From contig JAJOZX010000880.1 of NCBI GenBank assembly GCA_023014485.1, forward strand, positions 629,501 through 693,500: a stretch of 64,000 nt of DNA. Reading direction: 5' to 3'. Positions 53,213 to 63,369 of the stretch are shown here, one piece after another. Position 1 is the first letter of the stretch, and each line of letters opens with the position of its first letter. Below the pieces are notes generated by a model. The model saw only the letters and a list, made by a program, of their open reading frames with translations. It searched no databases and was not told the DNA's origin. Source of the stretch: Bathynomus jamesi. Lineage: Eukaryota > Arthropoda > Malacostraca > Isopoda > Cirolanidae. The position numbers and the translations under genes were made by a program.

Positions 53213-55075
53213 TCACCAGATGTCCCTTGCAGACGTCAAACTATCCAACCTTCCTCTGAAAGAATCAAGTGTATCTGAAGTCACCACTTCTTCTGTCAGA
53301 CTGTTTCAAAACTTAATTACTCTGTTTGTAAAACTATGTTTTCTTAAATTTGTTCTACATCTTGGCTTAAATAATTTCGTACTATGACCTCTAGTCTGGT
53401 TATTGTGATCTTTAATGAAAAGAGACTCAAAATCTATCTTATCCAACCCTTTTATCATTTTATACACCTCTATCACATCACCCCTTAACCACCTCCTTTT
53501 TAATGAGAACATGCTTAGATACGCCAGTCTTTCCTTATGTCAATTGTCTTAGAGATGGGATCATTCTTGTTGCTCATTTCTGTACTTTTTCCAGTTTTTC
53601 AATATCTTGTATCAAATAGGGACTATTAAATTGAATGCAGTATTCGAGGAGGGGTCTCATATATGAAATGTATAGTTGCTTTATAATATTGGGTGATTTG
53701 TATTCAATGTGTGTCTGCATGAGATTGAATCTAGCATTTGCTTTATTTCTGATTACCATACAGTGATTTGAGGGTTTAAGTTCATTAGTCACAGTGACAC
53801 CCAAGTCTTTCTCTTTATCATCATTTTTAATCGAAATTCCATTCATATTGTATTCAAATTCTGGATTTTTTGGCCCAATATGCATAACCTTGCACTTATC
53901 AACATTAAATTTCATCTCCCACTTATCTGCCCAGGCTGTTACTCTGTCTAAGTCTTTTTGTATTGTCATTGCTCCTGCTACTGACTTGCATGGCCATAAC
54001 TACCTATGAGGTCACCGAGGTCCGGACCTCAGTAATTATTTCCTAAAAAAAAAAAATTGAACCGTTCTCCGTGTATGAAATGCATATTACCGCTTTTCTT
54101 TTGAAAAGAGGAAGCGTCGAGCGTCGAGCGTTTTGTGTTTAGTGTATAGCTTGGGTTGTGTTTGTAGATGTCATTTTGGTCTGAATTTTGCTCGTCCCGC
54201 CGCGCTCGAAAAAAATCTGGACCTCACTAATTTCTAAACCCTAGTTACGGCCCTGCTGACTTGACATTATGGCCTAATTTTGTATCATCAGCAAATTTTG
54301 AGGTTTTACATGATAGGCCCTTCTCTAGATCATTTATATAGACAACAAAAAGCAGAGGTCCCAGAACAGACCCATCTGGGACTCCGCTCAATACGGGTCT
54401 CCAAGTAGACTTATTTCCATTTAGATGAACTCTGTTTTCTATTTCTCAGCCATTCTTCTATCCAATCAGCTATATGACCTCTTATACCATGGGCTCTAAC
54501 TTTCACCAACAATCTTGCATGAGGAACAGTATCAAATGCCTTTGCAAAATCTAAGTATACTATATCTACTGGCTCTTTATTGTCCAAATGCAATAGGACT
54601 CCATCATAAAAATGCAATCAAGTTGGTTAGACAGGACCTTCCATTTCGAAAGCCATGCTGGCTATCATTTATAAGGTTGCACTCTTCAAGGAACTCAGTA
54701 ACTTTACCTCTGATGATACTTTTGAGTAATGTGCAAATAATGGAGGCGAGGCTGATGGGTCTGTAGTTTTTTGCCAAGTTTCTATTTCCTTTTTTAAAGA
54801 TTGGAGCCACATTTGCTTTCTTCCAATCCTCTGGAATTTCAGTACATATCAATGATTTATTAAAAATAATTTCTAGTGCCTGTGCTATATTCTTTTTGGC
54901 AGCTTTTATGACTATTGGATGCATTTCATCTGGCCCTGCAGATTTTTCCATTTTTAATTTATCTATTGCTTTTAGGATATCCAGTTTTGTTACCCTTAAT
55001 TCGTTTATTTCTCTATCTTGTCCTGGTAGTATAAGATCAGGAATATTATTCTCTGTCCGCCTAAAGACGGACGTC
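53213..55075 (-). pseudogene. CR1-like reverse transcriptase, copy 2
   Basis: Same blocks as copy 1: DREINELRVTKLDILKAIDK, KKGNRNLAKNYRPISLASII, VYLDFAKAFDTVPHARLLVK, SGVPDGSVLG (Asp where copy 1 has Gln), KFADDTKLG, and the C-terminus near 53306. Interrupted by the hAT miniature between the FADD block and the following region (53989-54255). It shares the frame change at CAGAGTTCATCT with copy 1, plus private ones. Confidence 0.9.
53989..54255. mobile_element. 267-bp hAT miniature in CR1 copy 2
   Basis: Left end CATGGCCATAACTACCTATG, inverted right end CAGGGCCGTAACTAGGG. A perfect 8-bp duplication CTGACTTG lies at 53981-53988 and 54256-54263. The inner sequence includes the phrases GAGGTCCGGACCTCA and, inverted, GTGAGGTCCAGA. 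Confidence 0.93.
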
Positions 55076-55302
55076 TGGCCAACCTAGCTTAGGCTCAACC
55101 TTACTATGACTTATATTAGTATTTCTTGTACTTGACTCAGTTTCTGGCCTGTTCCATTAATCTCATTAACTACACTATCAATCATGGGGCAACTAATTTA
55201 GGCCCACTCGACTCTGAGCTAGCAGCTTTTTTAAACCTTGCCTTAAGAATGTCACTAACCTTATCTAAACACTTAATGTGAAACCACAAAATATTTGGCG
55301 AT

Positions 55303-55430
55303 TTCATATCTCTGTACACTTGTTCTGTAATTTTGATGCAGGCTGAGTATACAAATCATCACAACTCTCACATGCCACATCCTTAGCCCTGACTTCTTTT
55401 TTACAAACCTTACAGACACTCTGGGTGCAA
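55303..55430 (-). pseudogene. Possible CR1 ORF1 zinc-finger remnant
   Basis: The minus strand reads CKVCKKEVRAKDVACESCDD, a C-x2-C...C-x2-C pattern like the PHD-type finger at the start of CR1 ORF1. It runs to a stop at 55303. Position just upstream of the CR1 copy 2 RT supports it; the match is short. Confidence 0.5.
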
Positions 55431-55524
55431 ATAACTTTGGCCGAACAATCTTAAGGCCTCGTGAGGCCTCCCCTAGCCGAGGCCTTTGAAAAATGTATGT
55501 CCTCGGTGGTCCCCTGAGAACTTT

Positions 55525-56077
55525 TATGTTACACACAGACCGTGCATGGAGCTGGAACAAGGAACTCTTCTGAGAAAATTAAATCCACTATAGTTCAAAT
55601 AAATAATGGTAAATGCCAAATACTGTACCATAGTTTTTCTTTTTCATGAGGTTAGCCCGACGTGGGCAACGGGGAAGGCAAAGAGGCCTCAAAATATAGC
55701 TTCCCTCACCAGCTATCTGCCAGTTGAGGTTTAAGTTTTGGTTTTTGGTTGAAAACACAATAATTACCCCTCTTTCTTTGATGTTTTCAATCCGACGTGA
55801 ATGCAACGAGTTTCTTATGTATATTAAGGTTCTGAATATAGTAGGGTAGGTGTTGCTGTAAACCCTAGATCCTGTCCCAAAGTTGGATCCTACTTGACAG
55901 ATAGTTGGTGAGGGAAGCTATATTTTAGGGCCTCTTTGCGAGTTACTCGTTGCCCACATCGCGCTAACATCATGAAAAAGAAGAGCTATAGTATTTGTCA
56001 TTTACCATTATTTATTCGACCTATAGTGGATTTAATTTTCCCAGAAGAGTTCCATGTTCAATGCACGGTCTGTGTGT

Positions 56078-56083
<6 letters not shown>
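55525..56083. repeat. Fold-back repeat with about 190-bp arms
   Basis: Left arm 55525-55720 (TATGTTACACACAGACCGTG at the outer end) mirrors the right arm 55897-56083, ending in a (TA)n run. Spacer about 176 bp. The left arm overlaps the region upstream of the ORF1 remnant. No target duplication recognised. Confidence 0.9.
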
Positions 56084-56116
<33 letters not shown>

Positions 56117-56117
56117 T

Positions 56118-56262
56118 ATGCGCCTCGGTAGAGTAGTGGTTAGCGTCGTTGACTACGAATCCATCGGCCCCGGGTTCAAGACTCGGTCGGCAGCCGGCGC
56201 ACAGCAAAACCCAGCTGTTCATCCTTCCACACAATAAAAGAAAGCGGTTGGTAGATAAATGG
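56118..56262 (+). mobile_element. tRNA-derived SINE 1
   Basis: Box A-like GTAGAGTAGTGGTTAGCGTC, anticodon arm around GACTACGAATCC (ACG, Arg-like) and box B GGGTTCAAGAC, followed by a non-tRNA tail that ends near GATAAATGGGTACC. Adjacent to the (TA)n run. Confidence 0.65.
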
Positions 56263-56263
56263 G

Positions 56264-56433
56264 TACCCTGGGTGGCCTAGTGATTAAGACGCTGGGCTGC
56301 TGGTGGGGCGTGGTTCAGATTCCACGTTAAACTGTAGGTCTAAGGTGGAGTGACGAGCTTGACTTTCGTCAGAATGAACAACCCGGGCGGAAGCTAACCA
56401 AAGGTTAGCAAAGATATATATATATATATAACG
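56264..56433 (+). mobile_element. tRNA-derived SINE 2
   Basis: Box A-like GGGTGGCCTAGTGATTAAGA and box B-like GTGGTTCAGATTCC, then a body GAGCTTGACTTTCGTCAGAA and a terminal (TA)n tract. Tandem to SINE 1. Confidence 0.65.
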
Positions 56434-56985
56434 GTACGAAGATTGTAATTTACTATGTACAGTATTTTTCATGTGCTCCTATCTGTCTTTTCACCATGAA
56501 ATCGTCTTTCTTTACACTTTTTTCTCTAACAATCTTCTACCTGGACACTTTCTTCAGACAGCCGTTAAAAAATTACTTGCAAGATGTGTCAACTATCATA
56601 GTTTACAGTGTCCCAACTGTTTCCTAAAGACATTCACTACTTAAATTTTCTTTTTATAATTATTCAGGTTCGAAACTATGAGCCGACTTACTCGTTCTCG
56701 AAACTTCTTTTGTACTCTTATATCGATTTTCGCCTCATATTTTCGAACAGACATAGTATTAAACCTTATTTTCCTCATATAAAGGGAAGCTCTGATTGAC
56801 CCTTCCTCTTTCCAGATCATAAACACCACCAACATTAATCAACTTACTGACCTTATATTTTGGAATCTTTTTCGCACATTCGGAAAGTTAGACCCACACT
56901 AAACGATTATAGTTCTGCGTTTGATTTAACCTGACCTGACCATCACAGGATAACAGTGTTTTTTAATCTTTTAAATTTTTTAACA
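56434..56985. other. No gene seen
   Basis: Short open frames on both strands without recognisable domains. Confidence 0.4.
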
Positions 56986-56989
56986 TTTT

Positions 56990-57677
56990 TGAAGTTTTAT
57001 CGAACTATGGTTTTGTATGCTACTATTCACACTTGGAAATACTCAGGATATACTGAAGTTAGTTATGAATATGAGTGGGTTGTAGCCATAAAACTAACTA
57101 TTGACAACAAAATACTGTATATATTCAATGTTTATATGCCTTATGACTTTATGAGTGTGCTGAAAATGAGGAGGTATATTTAGATAGACTCTGTAAACTA
57201 AATATACTGCTAGAGGAGCTGGACTCTTCATGTGTTATAGTGGTTGGTGATTTTAACAGTAATATCATTAAACCGGGTTCAGATTTTGCTAAGCTTCTTA
57301 TCAATTACTGTGAGGCATGCGACTACAAATTTACCAGTAAATTGCTACTCCCTAATGACTCATTTACATATGTTAGTGATGCCTGGGGGACTCACTCGTG
57401 GCTAGACCATTGTATAGCCTCCCACGATGGTTATAATATAATCAATAGCATGTCCATACTTTATAATGTATTTGAATCTGATCATATCCCATTTGTAGTA
57501 TGGCTTGATTGTATGGTAGCACCTGACATAGACAATGACTGTGATAATGCTGATTACTATAAGGTTAATTGGTCAAATCTTAGTCAGTCTGAGGTAAACT
57601 ACTATACAATGCGGACTGATACACTACGAAGGCTTGTGAGGATTCCTGCAGAAGCTTTGGTTTGTAGGAATAAGTGA
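56990..57677 (+). pseudogene. Non-LTR element endonuclease fragment
   Basis: The plus strand reads YEWVVAIKLTIDNKILYIFN, then VYMPYD, VIVVGDFNSNI (metal-binding block), SWLDHCIAS and ESDHIPF, the C-terminal SDH block of APE-type endonucleases. The family nicks target DNA for retrotransposition. The N-terminal part is missing, a frame change occurs near 57170, and the RT that should follow is deleted. The same element probably resumes at 61284. Confidence 0.88.
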
Positions 57678-57856
57678 GTGGAATCCCTCCTGTGATGATG
57701 TAAACCATGAATAAACTCTCTGTTCAGGGCCGTACGCAGGATTTCTGCATGGGGGGGGTTCAGAAATCGAAAATTTCTTTATGATCGAGTTTCATTCGCT
57801 TAAGATAACAATCACGATATTTTAGCATAAAAATTCAGGAAAATTACAGAAAATTC

Positions 57857-57894
<38 letters not shown>

Positions 57895-57896
57895 TA

Positions 57897-57940
57897 CAGG
57901 GTGTCCCAAAAAAACTATATACTCTTTATAGCATCATATA
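57897..57940 (+). repeat. Detached copy of the mariner left end
   Basis: The first 44 bases starting CAGGGTGTCCCAAAAAAACT recur exactly at 59059-59102, the true left end of the mariner. The two copies flank array T2 as direct repeats. Confidence 0.93.
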
Positions 57941-58026
57941 TATATATATATGAATAGAAACGACATAAGTGTTAAGGAACGTTTCTGCACACGAGGAGGA
58001 GAGATAACGAACAATGAAAAATGAGG

Positions 58027-58098
58027 CGAACCGCCCGGGAATCGAACCCAGGGCCTTCCAATTGCCGGTTGGATGCTCTACCATTATGCTACGGACCT
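58027..58098 (-). ncRNA. tRNA-like module T2a
   Basis: Inverse copy of the T2 module; same boxes as the direct copies, with CCTGGGTTCGATTCCCGGG. Confidence 0.75.
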
Positions 58099-58307
58099 CA
58101 CTCAATCACAAATCGAAATTCTCCCACATAGGGCAGAAACCAATGCCCTGAGAGGGCACCCTCGCAAATCGTGAATATGCGCATATAACTGCAATGACCG
58201 CGCAGTATATAAATGAATAGAAACGACATAAGTGTTAAGGAACGTTTCTGCACACGAGGACATTGGTTTCTGCCCTATGTGGGAGAATTTCGATTTGTGA
58301 TTGAGTG

Positions 58308-58378
58308 AGGTCCGTAGCATAATGGTAGAGCATCCAACCGGCAATTGGAAGGCCCTGGGTTCGATTCCCGGGCGGTTC
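58308..58378 (+). ncRNA. tRNA-like module T2b
   Basis: Box A-like TAGCATAATGGTAGAGC, anticodon arm TCCAA-CCGGCAA-TTGGA (GGC in anticodon position), variable AGGCC, T arm CTGGG-TTCGATT-CCCGG. The acceptor is poorly paired, so it probably is not a working tRNA. Confidence 0.75.
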
Positions 58379-58568
58379 GCCTCATTTTTCACTGTTCGTT
58401 ATCTCTCCTCCTCGTGTGCAGAAACGTTCCTTAACACTTATGTCGTTTCTATTCATTTATACTGCGCGGTCATTGCAGTTATATGCGCATATTCACGATT
58501 TGCGAGGGTGCCCTCTCAGGGCATTGGTTTCTGCCCTATGTGGGAGAATTTCGATTTGTGATTGAGTG

Positions 58569-58639
58569 AGGTCCGTAGCATAATGGTAGAGCATCCAACC
58601 GGCAATTGGAAGGCCCTGGGTTCGATTCCCGGGCGGTTC
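58569..58639 (+). ncRNA. tRNA-like module T2c
   Basis: Identical module to T2b, 261 bp downstream. Confidence 0.75.
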
Positions 58640-58831
58640 GCCTCATTTTCATTGTTCGTTATCTCTCCTCCTCGTGTGCAGAAACGTTCCTTAACACTTA
58701 TGTCGTTTCTATTCATTTATATACTGCGCGGTCATTGCAGTTATATGCGCATATTCACGATTTGCGAGGGTGCCCTCTCAGGGCATTGGTTTCTGCCCTA
58801 TGTGGGAGAATTTCGATTTGTGATTGAGTGA

Positions 58832-58902
58832 GGTCCGTAGCATAATGGTAGAGCATCCAACCGGCAATTGGAAGGCCCTGGGTTCGATTCCCGGGCGGTT
58901 CG
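58832..58902 (+). ncRNA. tRNA-like module T2d
   Basis: Identical module to T2b, 263 bp after T2c. Confidence 0.75.
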
Positions 58903-59008
58903 CCTCATTTTTCATTGTTCGTTATCTCTCCTCCTCGTGTGCAGAAACGTTCCTTAACACTTATGTCGTTTCTATTCATTTATATACTGCGCGGTCATTG
59001 CAGTTATA

Positions 59009-59061
<53 letters not shown>

Positions 59062-59438
59062 GGTGTCCCAAAAAAACTATATACTCTTTATAGCATCATA
59101 TATTTTATAATTTAAAAAACCAAACAATATATTGTTATAGCATTTGCCAATGAAAGGTAAATTAGTAATCTAAGTGATCAAAATGTTATAGCGAGTTGTT
59201 TGCATATAAAATTTAATTAACTACGCCAAGTGCTCAAAATGTTCTCCGGCGGCATGAATGCACTTTTGAATGCGTCGACTAAGCCTGGCCTTGTTTTATC
59301 AAAGGCCTTGTAATGGCGAAGCCTATGGACCGAACGTAGTCTAGTCACTCACTAGCTTGCTTTGGACTTAGCCTACGCACTCATTCCACGATACAAACTC
59401 TACAGCATTCAACTTTATTCAGTTCAGCAAAAGAACCC

Positions 59439-60970
59439 ATGTTGCGTAAACGTTTGACACTGGAGCAACGAAAAAGTGTTCTGAAATGGTATTGGAAATT
59501 TGAGAATGTGTCTGAAGTCCAGCGGCAATGGATCCGGGAATTTGGTACAAAGCCACCGACACGTCTCGCCATTACAAGCATCCGTGACAAGTTTGAGGCA
59601 GAGGGATCTGCTCAAGATATGCACAAGCGAAGATCTGGACGACGCAAATCAAGTGCGAGTGATGAAAACTCCGTTTTAGTGTTGCAAAAATTTAATCGAT
59701 CACCACAGAAATCAGTTAGGCAATGCGCCCGTGAGACCGGAATCAGCAAATCAGGTGTTCACCGGATTTTAAAGTCGGCAAAATGGAAAAGCTACATTCC
59801 AAGTCTGTTACACGCCATGACTGAAGATGATCCTGATCGCAGACTCGAATTTTGTGAATGGTTTCAGTCAATGGAAGCCGAAGACGTACAGTTGCCAACA
59901 AAATCGTATGGTCTGATGAAGCTACCTTCAAGCTGAATGGCACAGTAAATCGACACAACTGCAGGTACTGGTCACTTGATAATCCACACGTTTATGTGGA
60001 TAAACATGTTAATTTACCAGGATTAACAGCATGGTGTGGTTTATCATCCAGGGGTTTGGTTGGACCATTTTTCTTTAATGGGACAGTTACCGGTGCCGCA
60101 TATCTCGACATGCTGCGGACAGAAATTATACCTGCAGTTCGGAAGTTGTTTGGAAACGACGACTTTTACTTTCAACAAGATGGAGCCCCCCATCATTATC
60201 ATTGTGATGTCAGAAGGTACCTCGATGAAACGTTACCTAACCGTTGGATAGGACGAAGAGGAAGCGTTGAGTATCCTCCACGTTCACCGGACTTGACTCC
60301 ACTTGATTTTTACTTGTGGGGCTACCTGAAGGATGCAGTTTATGGTACAAGACCTGCAACCAGGGCCGGATTTAGGAGTGGGCAAAGTTGGCAGCTGCCC
60401 ATGGGCCTCCACATCTTGGGGGCCTCCACATATTGACAAGCCATTATCAAAATAGAAAAAACCCGAAACTAGACAAACCCGATAGATGATCAACAAAAAA
60501 ACACGCGCATCCAATACCACTGTAGTACATAAACTTTTACCAATTACTATTTGTTGTGTACTGATTATTATTTTGTTTTTATTACTCTTTTAGGCCTACT
60601 CTCACTATAATGGAATACCCGAGTAACCCGAGGCTTTCATTTTTTGCAGAAATGAGTGGAATGGACAGACACAAGAGTGCACGATGTTTTGAAAGTGTAT
60701 GTATGTTAATTATATTATGAATCTTATGGATGACTTCAATTATGTCTTCCCCTAAGGTAGGGGGGCCTCCACATGGAGGCTGCCCAGGGCCTCCACACGT
60801 CTAAATCCGGCTCTGCCTGCAACACTCGAACACCTTAAAGATGCAATTAGGGAAAAGTGCGGGACCACCACAGCATCCACATTAGTCCATGTCTGCGAAT
60901 CAGTTAGTTGACGCATTCAAAAGTGCATTCATGCCGCCGGAGAACATTTTGAGCACTTGGCGTAGTTAAT
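59439..60970 (+). pseudogene. DD41D mariner transposase with three lesions
   Basis: From 59439: first HTH region (LTLEQRKSVLKWYWKFENVS), second HTH (SVRQCARETGISKSGVHRIL), frame change near 59890, first catalytic block [14 protein letters not shown], second [11 protein letters not shown], third [17 protein letters not shown] count 41 residues between the second and third catalytic Asp. A hAT miniature interrupts at 60361; removing it and one CCTGCAAC continues PATLEHLKDAIREKCG in frame. A TGA near 60910 stands where an Arg codon is expected, before RIQKCIHAAGEHFEHLA, which overlaps the right terminal repeat. Confidence 0.92.
60361..60815. mobile_element. 455-bp hAT miniature inside the mariner gene
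   Basis: Ends CAGGGCCGGATTTAGGAGTG and, inverted, CAGAGCCGGATTTAGACGTG. A perfect 8-bp duplication CCTGCAAC lies at 60353-60360 and 60816-60823. Non-coding. Confidence 0.96.
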
Positions 60971-61125
60971 TAAATTTTATATGCAAACAACTCGCTATAA
61001 CATTTTGATCACTTAGATTACTAATTTACCTTTCATTGGCAATTGCTATAACAATATATTGGTTTTTTTTTTAAATTATAAAATATATGATGCTATAAAG
61101 AGTATATAGTTTTTTTGGGGACACA

Positions 61126-61180
<55 letters not shown>

Positions 61181-61283
61181 CAATGCAAATTCTATGTAAT
61201 GTAAGGTCTAATGTAAATTTATTCTCAATGGGGGGGGGGTGAAACTCCAAAACCCTCCCCTTGCGTACGGCCTTGTCTCTGTT

Positions 61284-61437
61284 GCTTATAATAATATTTT
61301 TCGTATGCTATGTAGGGAACCAAAATGGTGCAGTGCCAGTTTTATGTTTACTACACGTAACCTACCTACCAGTCAAATGTTAATCCGGAAGAATATATAT
61401 AATTTCATTACTAGGGTCCAAAACAACTCTAACTAAC
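61284..61437 (+). pseudogene. Non-LTR RT extreme C-terminus
   Basis: It reads AYNNIFRMLCREPKWCSASF, then MFTTRNLPTSQMLIRKNIYN, the final conserved region of one non-LTR lineage (CSAS and RK motifs). It directly follows the TCTCTGTT target of the large hAT, so with 56990-57677 it forms one internally deleted retroelement into which that hAT inserted. Confidence 0.75.
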
Positions 61438-61780
61438 TCTAACTAAACTGCTGGTTTACAATACCTTATTTTTGTAATGTAGCAAAGATTATATATGCAT
61501 ATTAAGTTGTGTTATAGCAAGTGGCTATGTTATAATAAGTGTTATAAGTGTTATAAGATATCTCAGGTAATAACAATATACATCAAATTGTCAGATAATT
61601 AATCAAATAGTATGCCAGTATGCTAGGTTAAATGGCTATGTTGGCCTTATTTTTATATTATTTTTGTATTAAGTTCAATGTATACGTAAGATTGTACTTG
61701 TATGTTTGGTTAAGTGGCTATGGATTGTGAATAATCCGCAATAAAGATGTTTTGTTTTCTTTTTTTCTTTTCTTCAGGTA
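61438..61780 (+). other. Probable 3' region of the non-LTR element
   Basis: Non-coding, AT-rich, with repeated GTGGCTATG phrases and AATAAAG near 61741. A C/T-rich run ending CAG at 61778 precedes the next hAT fragment and could be a splice acceptor. Confidence 0.4.
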
Positions 61781-61782
61781 CC

Positions 61783-62842
61783 CAAATGGCAAAAATAACA
61801 AGTGTTCATTGCTCCCTTCAACTACTAGATCTTGTGGTGAAAAATTCAATTTTCAGTCAGCGTTCAATCATTGACATTTGTGGAAAAGCTCATCGCATAT
61901 GTACACAGTTCAATCACTCAAGTTTGGGTCACAATGAGCTAAAAAATCTAGTTTGATCAAGGCATTAAACAACCACTGTTTCCAGTCCATGATGTTATCA
62001 CCCGTTGGAACAGCACATATTTATTTAATGTTTGAACGTTTATTTACTTTGAAACGACCAATTCAAATTTACACAGCCAATCATGATGCTCCTATCCAAA
62101 GTGTGAATGAATGGAACTTTCTTGAGAAAATGCTACGTGTGCTGCAACCATTCTACGAGATTACAAAATCTGAGTTTTGAGCTTTGCTCTCTAGGTGATG
62201 TTATTCCTCATGTAATTGCTCTGGATCGTTTTCTGTCCAAGCAAAGTAGCGATGCTCAGGGGCGGATCCAGGAATTTGAGCAGAGGGGGGTCCAGTCTTG
62301 GTGGGGCTCGTTATTGATATGTTCTCGGCTGAAGCGCCAGGGGGGGTGCCCGAGGGGGGGTGTCCCCCCTCGGTAGGAAATTTTCATATTTGAAGATAGC
62401 TTTAGATGGATTTGAAGTATATTCCCGTTATCAAAATCCTGCTTGTTCACACACCCAGGCCAGGTCTGAAATGTCTCAGGATCGGACATAAACTTTTTTT
62501 CTTTATTCTTTTTAAAGAAATTAATTTTGTGGCAACCGGGATACATGTACCTTAATTAAGCCATTTTAAGTCTTCAGGTCTTATTTTTCATATATAGGAG
62601 CAAACAAACGCAATCGAAAAATCGTTGGTCACCGTGAGCAGGGGGGGGGGGGGGGGGGTCCGGACCCCCCTCGACCCCCCCCCTGGATCCGCGCCTGGAT
62701 GCTGGAATTAAAACTACAATAACAGAACTGCGTACTGCCCTACACATGTTAAAAAATCTAGAAGAGGAAGAGCCATTGTTGTCCCAAGGCGATATGATGA
62801 CCAAGTTGATTGATGCAGCATTGCTTGTCTATATTAAGTTAA
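61783..62842 (+). pseudogene. hAT transposase fragment, split by a miniature
   Basis: Plus-strand pieces: SLQLLDLVVKNSIFSQRSII, RICTQFNHSSLGHNELKNL, then after a frame change VITRWNSTYLMFERLF (a conserved hAT block), NEWNFLEKMLRVLQPFYEIT, and after another change LGDVIPHVIALDRFLSKQSS. The miniature at 62257 interrupts at SSDA. Downstream it resumes GIKTTITELRTALHMLKNLE and ends near 62842. The N- and C-terminal domains are absent. Confidence 0.85.
62257..62697. mobile_element. Miniature element with G-rich interior
   Basis: Ends CAGGGGCGGATCCAGG and, inverted, CAGGCGCGGATCCAGG. GATGCT lies directly on both sides (62251-62256 and 62698-62703), only six bases rather than the eight expected for hAT. 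It includes an uninterrupted G run of about 18 at 62641-62658. Confidence 0.85.
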
Positions 62843-63216
62843 GGTGTATATATATATCCATCTCATAATTGTAAGGTTAGTGAAAAATTCACTTAATTTA
62901 GAGCCAGCATTTTTGGGCTCTTGTGGCATCATTGTTTGGGCACTCTTGTGGCATAATTTTTTTTGGGAACTGCGCGTCTTTCCTCCTCGTTTGTTGAATG
63001 CGGCACTTACAGGGCGTGGTCTTATAGAGAGCTCTCTTGCAATTAAGTTTGGTTGTTTAGATACAAGATTGTTGCATCGTGCAATCGTGCAGGTTGTGTT
63101 GTTGTTGCAAGGTTTAGAAAGAAGACCATAAATAGTGCCCCTTTTGTTTTTTATTTTAATTTTATGCAACTGAGGCCTAAGGTAGGCCCACATCGAGTCA
63201 GCAACCCTGAGGTAGG
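62843..63216. other. No gene seen
   Basis: A 139-codon minus-strand open frame covers this stretch but has no recognisable domain. Confidence 0.35.
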
Positions 63217-63293
63217 AGGGTTGCCAGATTTTGATGACCGGATTAAAGGACACTCAAAACGTTTTCAAGCTGCCACTCCAAGATTCTCAAATT

Positions 63294-63325
<32 letters not shown>

Positions 63326-63334
63326 ATATATATC

Positions 63335-63369
<35 letters not shown>

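Larger units (their letters stand above)
52503..55075 (-). mobile_element. CR1-like non-LTR element, copy 2
   Basis: Inverted relative to copy 1 and closely similar from the RT N-terminal region (near 55075) to the 3' tail (CTTATGTTC on the minus strand, 52503). It contains a 267-bp hAT miniature at 53989-54255 and lacks the Merlin insertion. Upstream, a possible ORF1 zinc finger lies at 55303-55430, which would mean an internal deletion joined ORF1 to the RT. Confidence 0.9.
57945..59010. repeat. tRNA-like repeat array T2 (one inverted plus three direct units)
   Basis: Units of about 261-263 bp with GGGCATTGGTTTCTGCCCTA, a tRNA-like module, TTCGTTATCTCTCCTCCTCG and GCGGTCATTGCAGTTATATG. The first unit is inverted. 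Bounded by (TA)n on both sides. Homologous in layout, and partly in sequence, to array T1. Confidence 0.92.
59059..61128 (+). mobile_element. Mariner-type transposon (DD41D)
   Basis: Terminal inverted repeats of about 250 bp. The left starts CAGGGTGTCCCAAAAAAACT; the right end inverted is CAGTGTGTCCCCAAAAAAAC. They share TTATAGCGAGTTGTTTGCAT and CCGGCGGCATGAATGCA. TA-rich flanks. It holds a transposase pseudogene and a 455-bp hAT miniature. The left end is duplicated at 57897. Confidence 0.93.
57725..61275. mobile_element. hAT-type element hosting a tRNA-like array and a mariner
   Basis: Ends CAGGGCCGTACGCAGG and, inverted, CAAGGCCGTACGCAAGG, both followed by a G run. A perfect 8-bp duplication TCTCTGTT lies at 57717-57724 and 61276-61283. 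It has no transposase of its own. The interior holds array T2 and a mariner. Net of these, its own sequence is only a few hundred bases. Confidence 0.93.

Noticed and set aside
46899..55075. One large inverted duplication covering both CR1 copies
   Set aside because: Homology stops at the CR1 3' tails on both sides, so two independent insertions in opposite orientation explain it better.
58308..58902. Functional tRNA-Ala(GGC) genes in arrays T1 and T2
   Set aside because: Anticodon and T arms fold, but position 33 is C, the acceptor strands do not pair, and the modules sit inside 260-bp repeats. Annotated as tRNA-like modules.
58301..59115. Several overlapping open frames across array T2 repeating the same peptide
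   Set aside because: They are translations of the tRNA-like module and TA repeats; the same peptide recurs with each unit.
62834..63253. 139-codon minus-strand protein
   Set aside because: No recognisable motif; the frame runs into the end of a miniature element.
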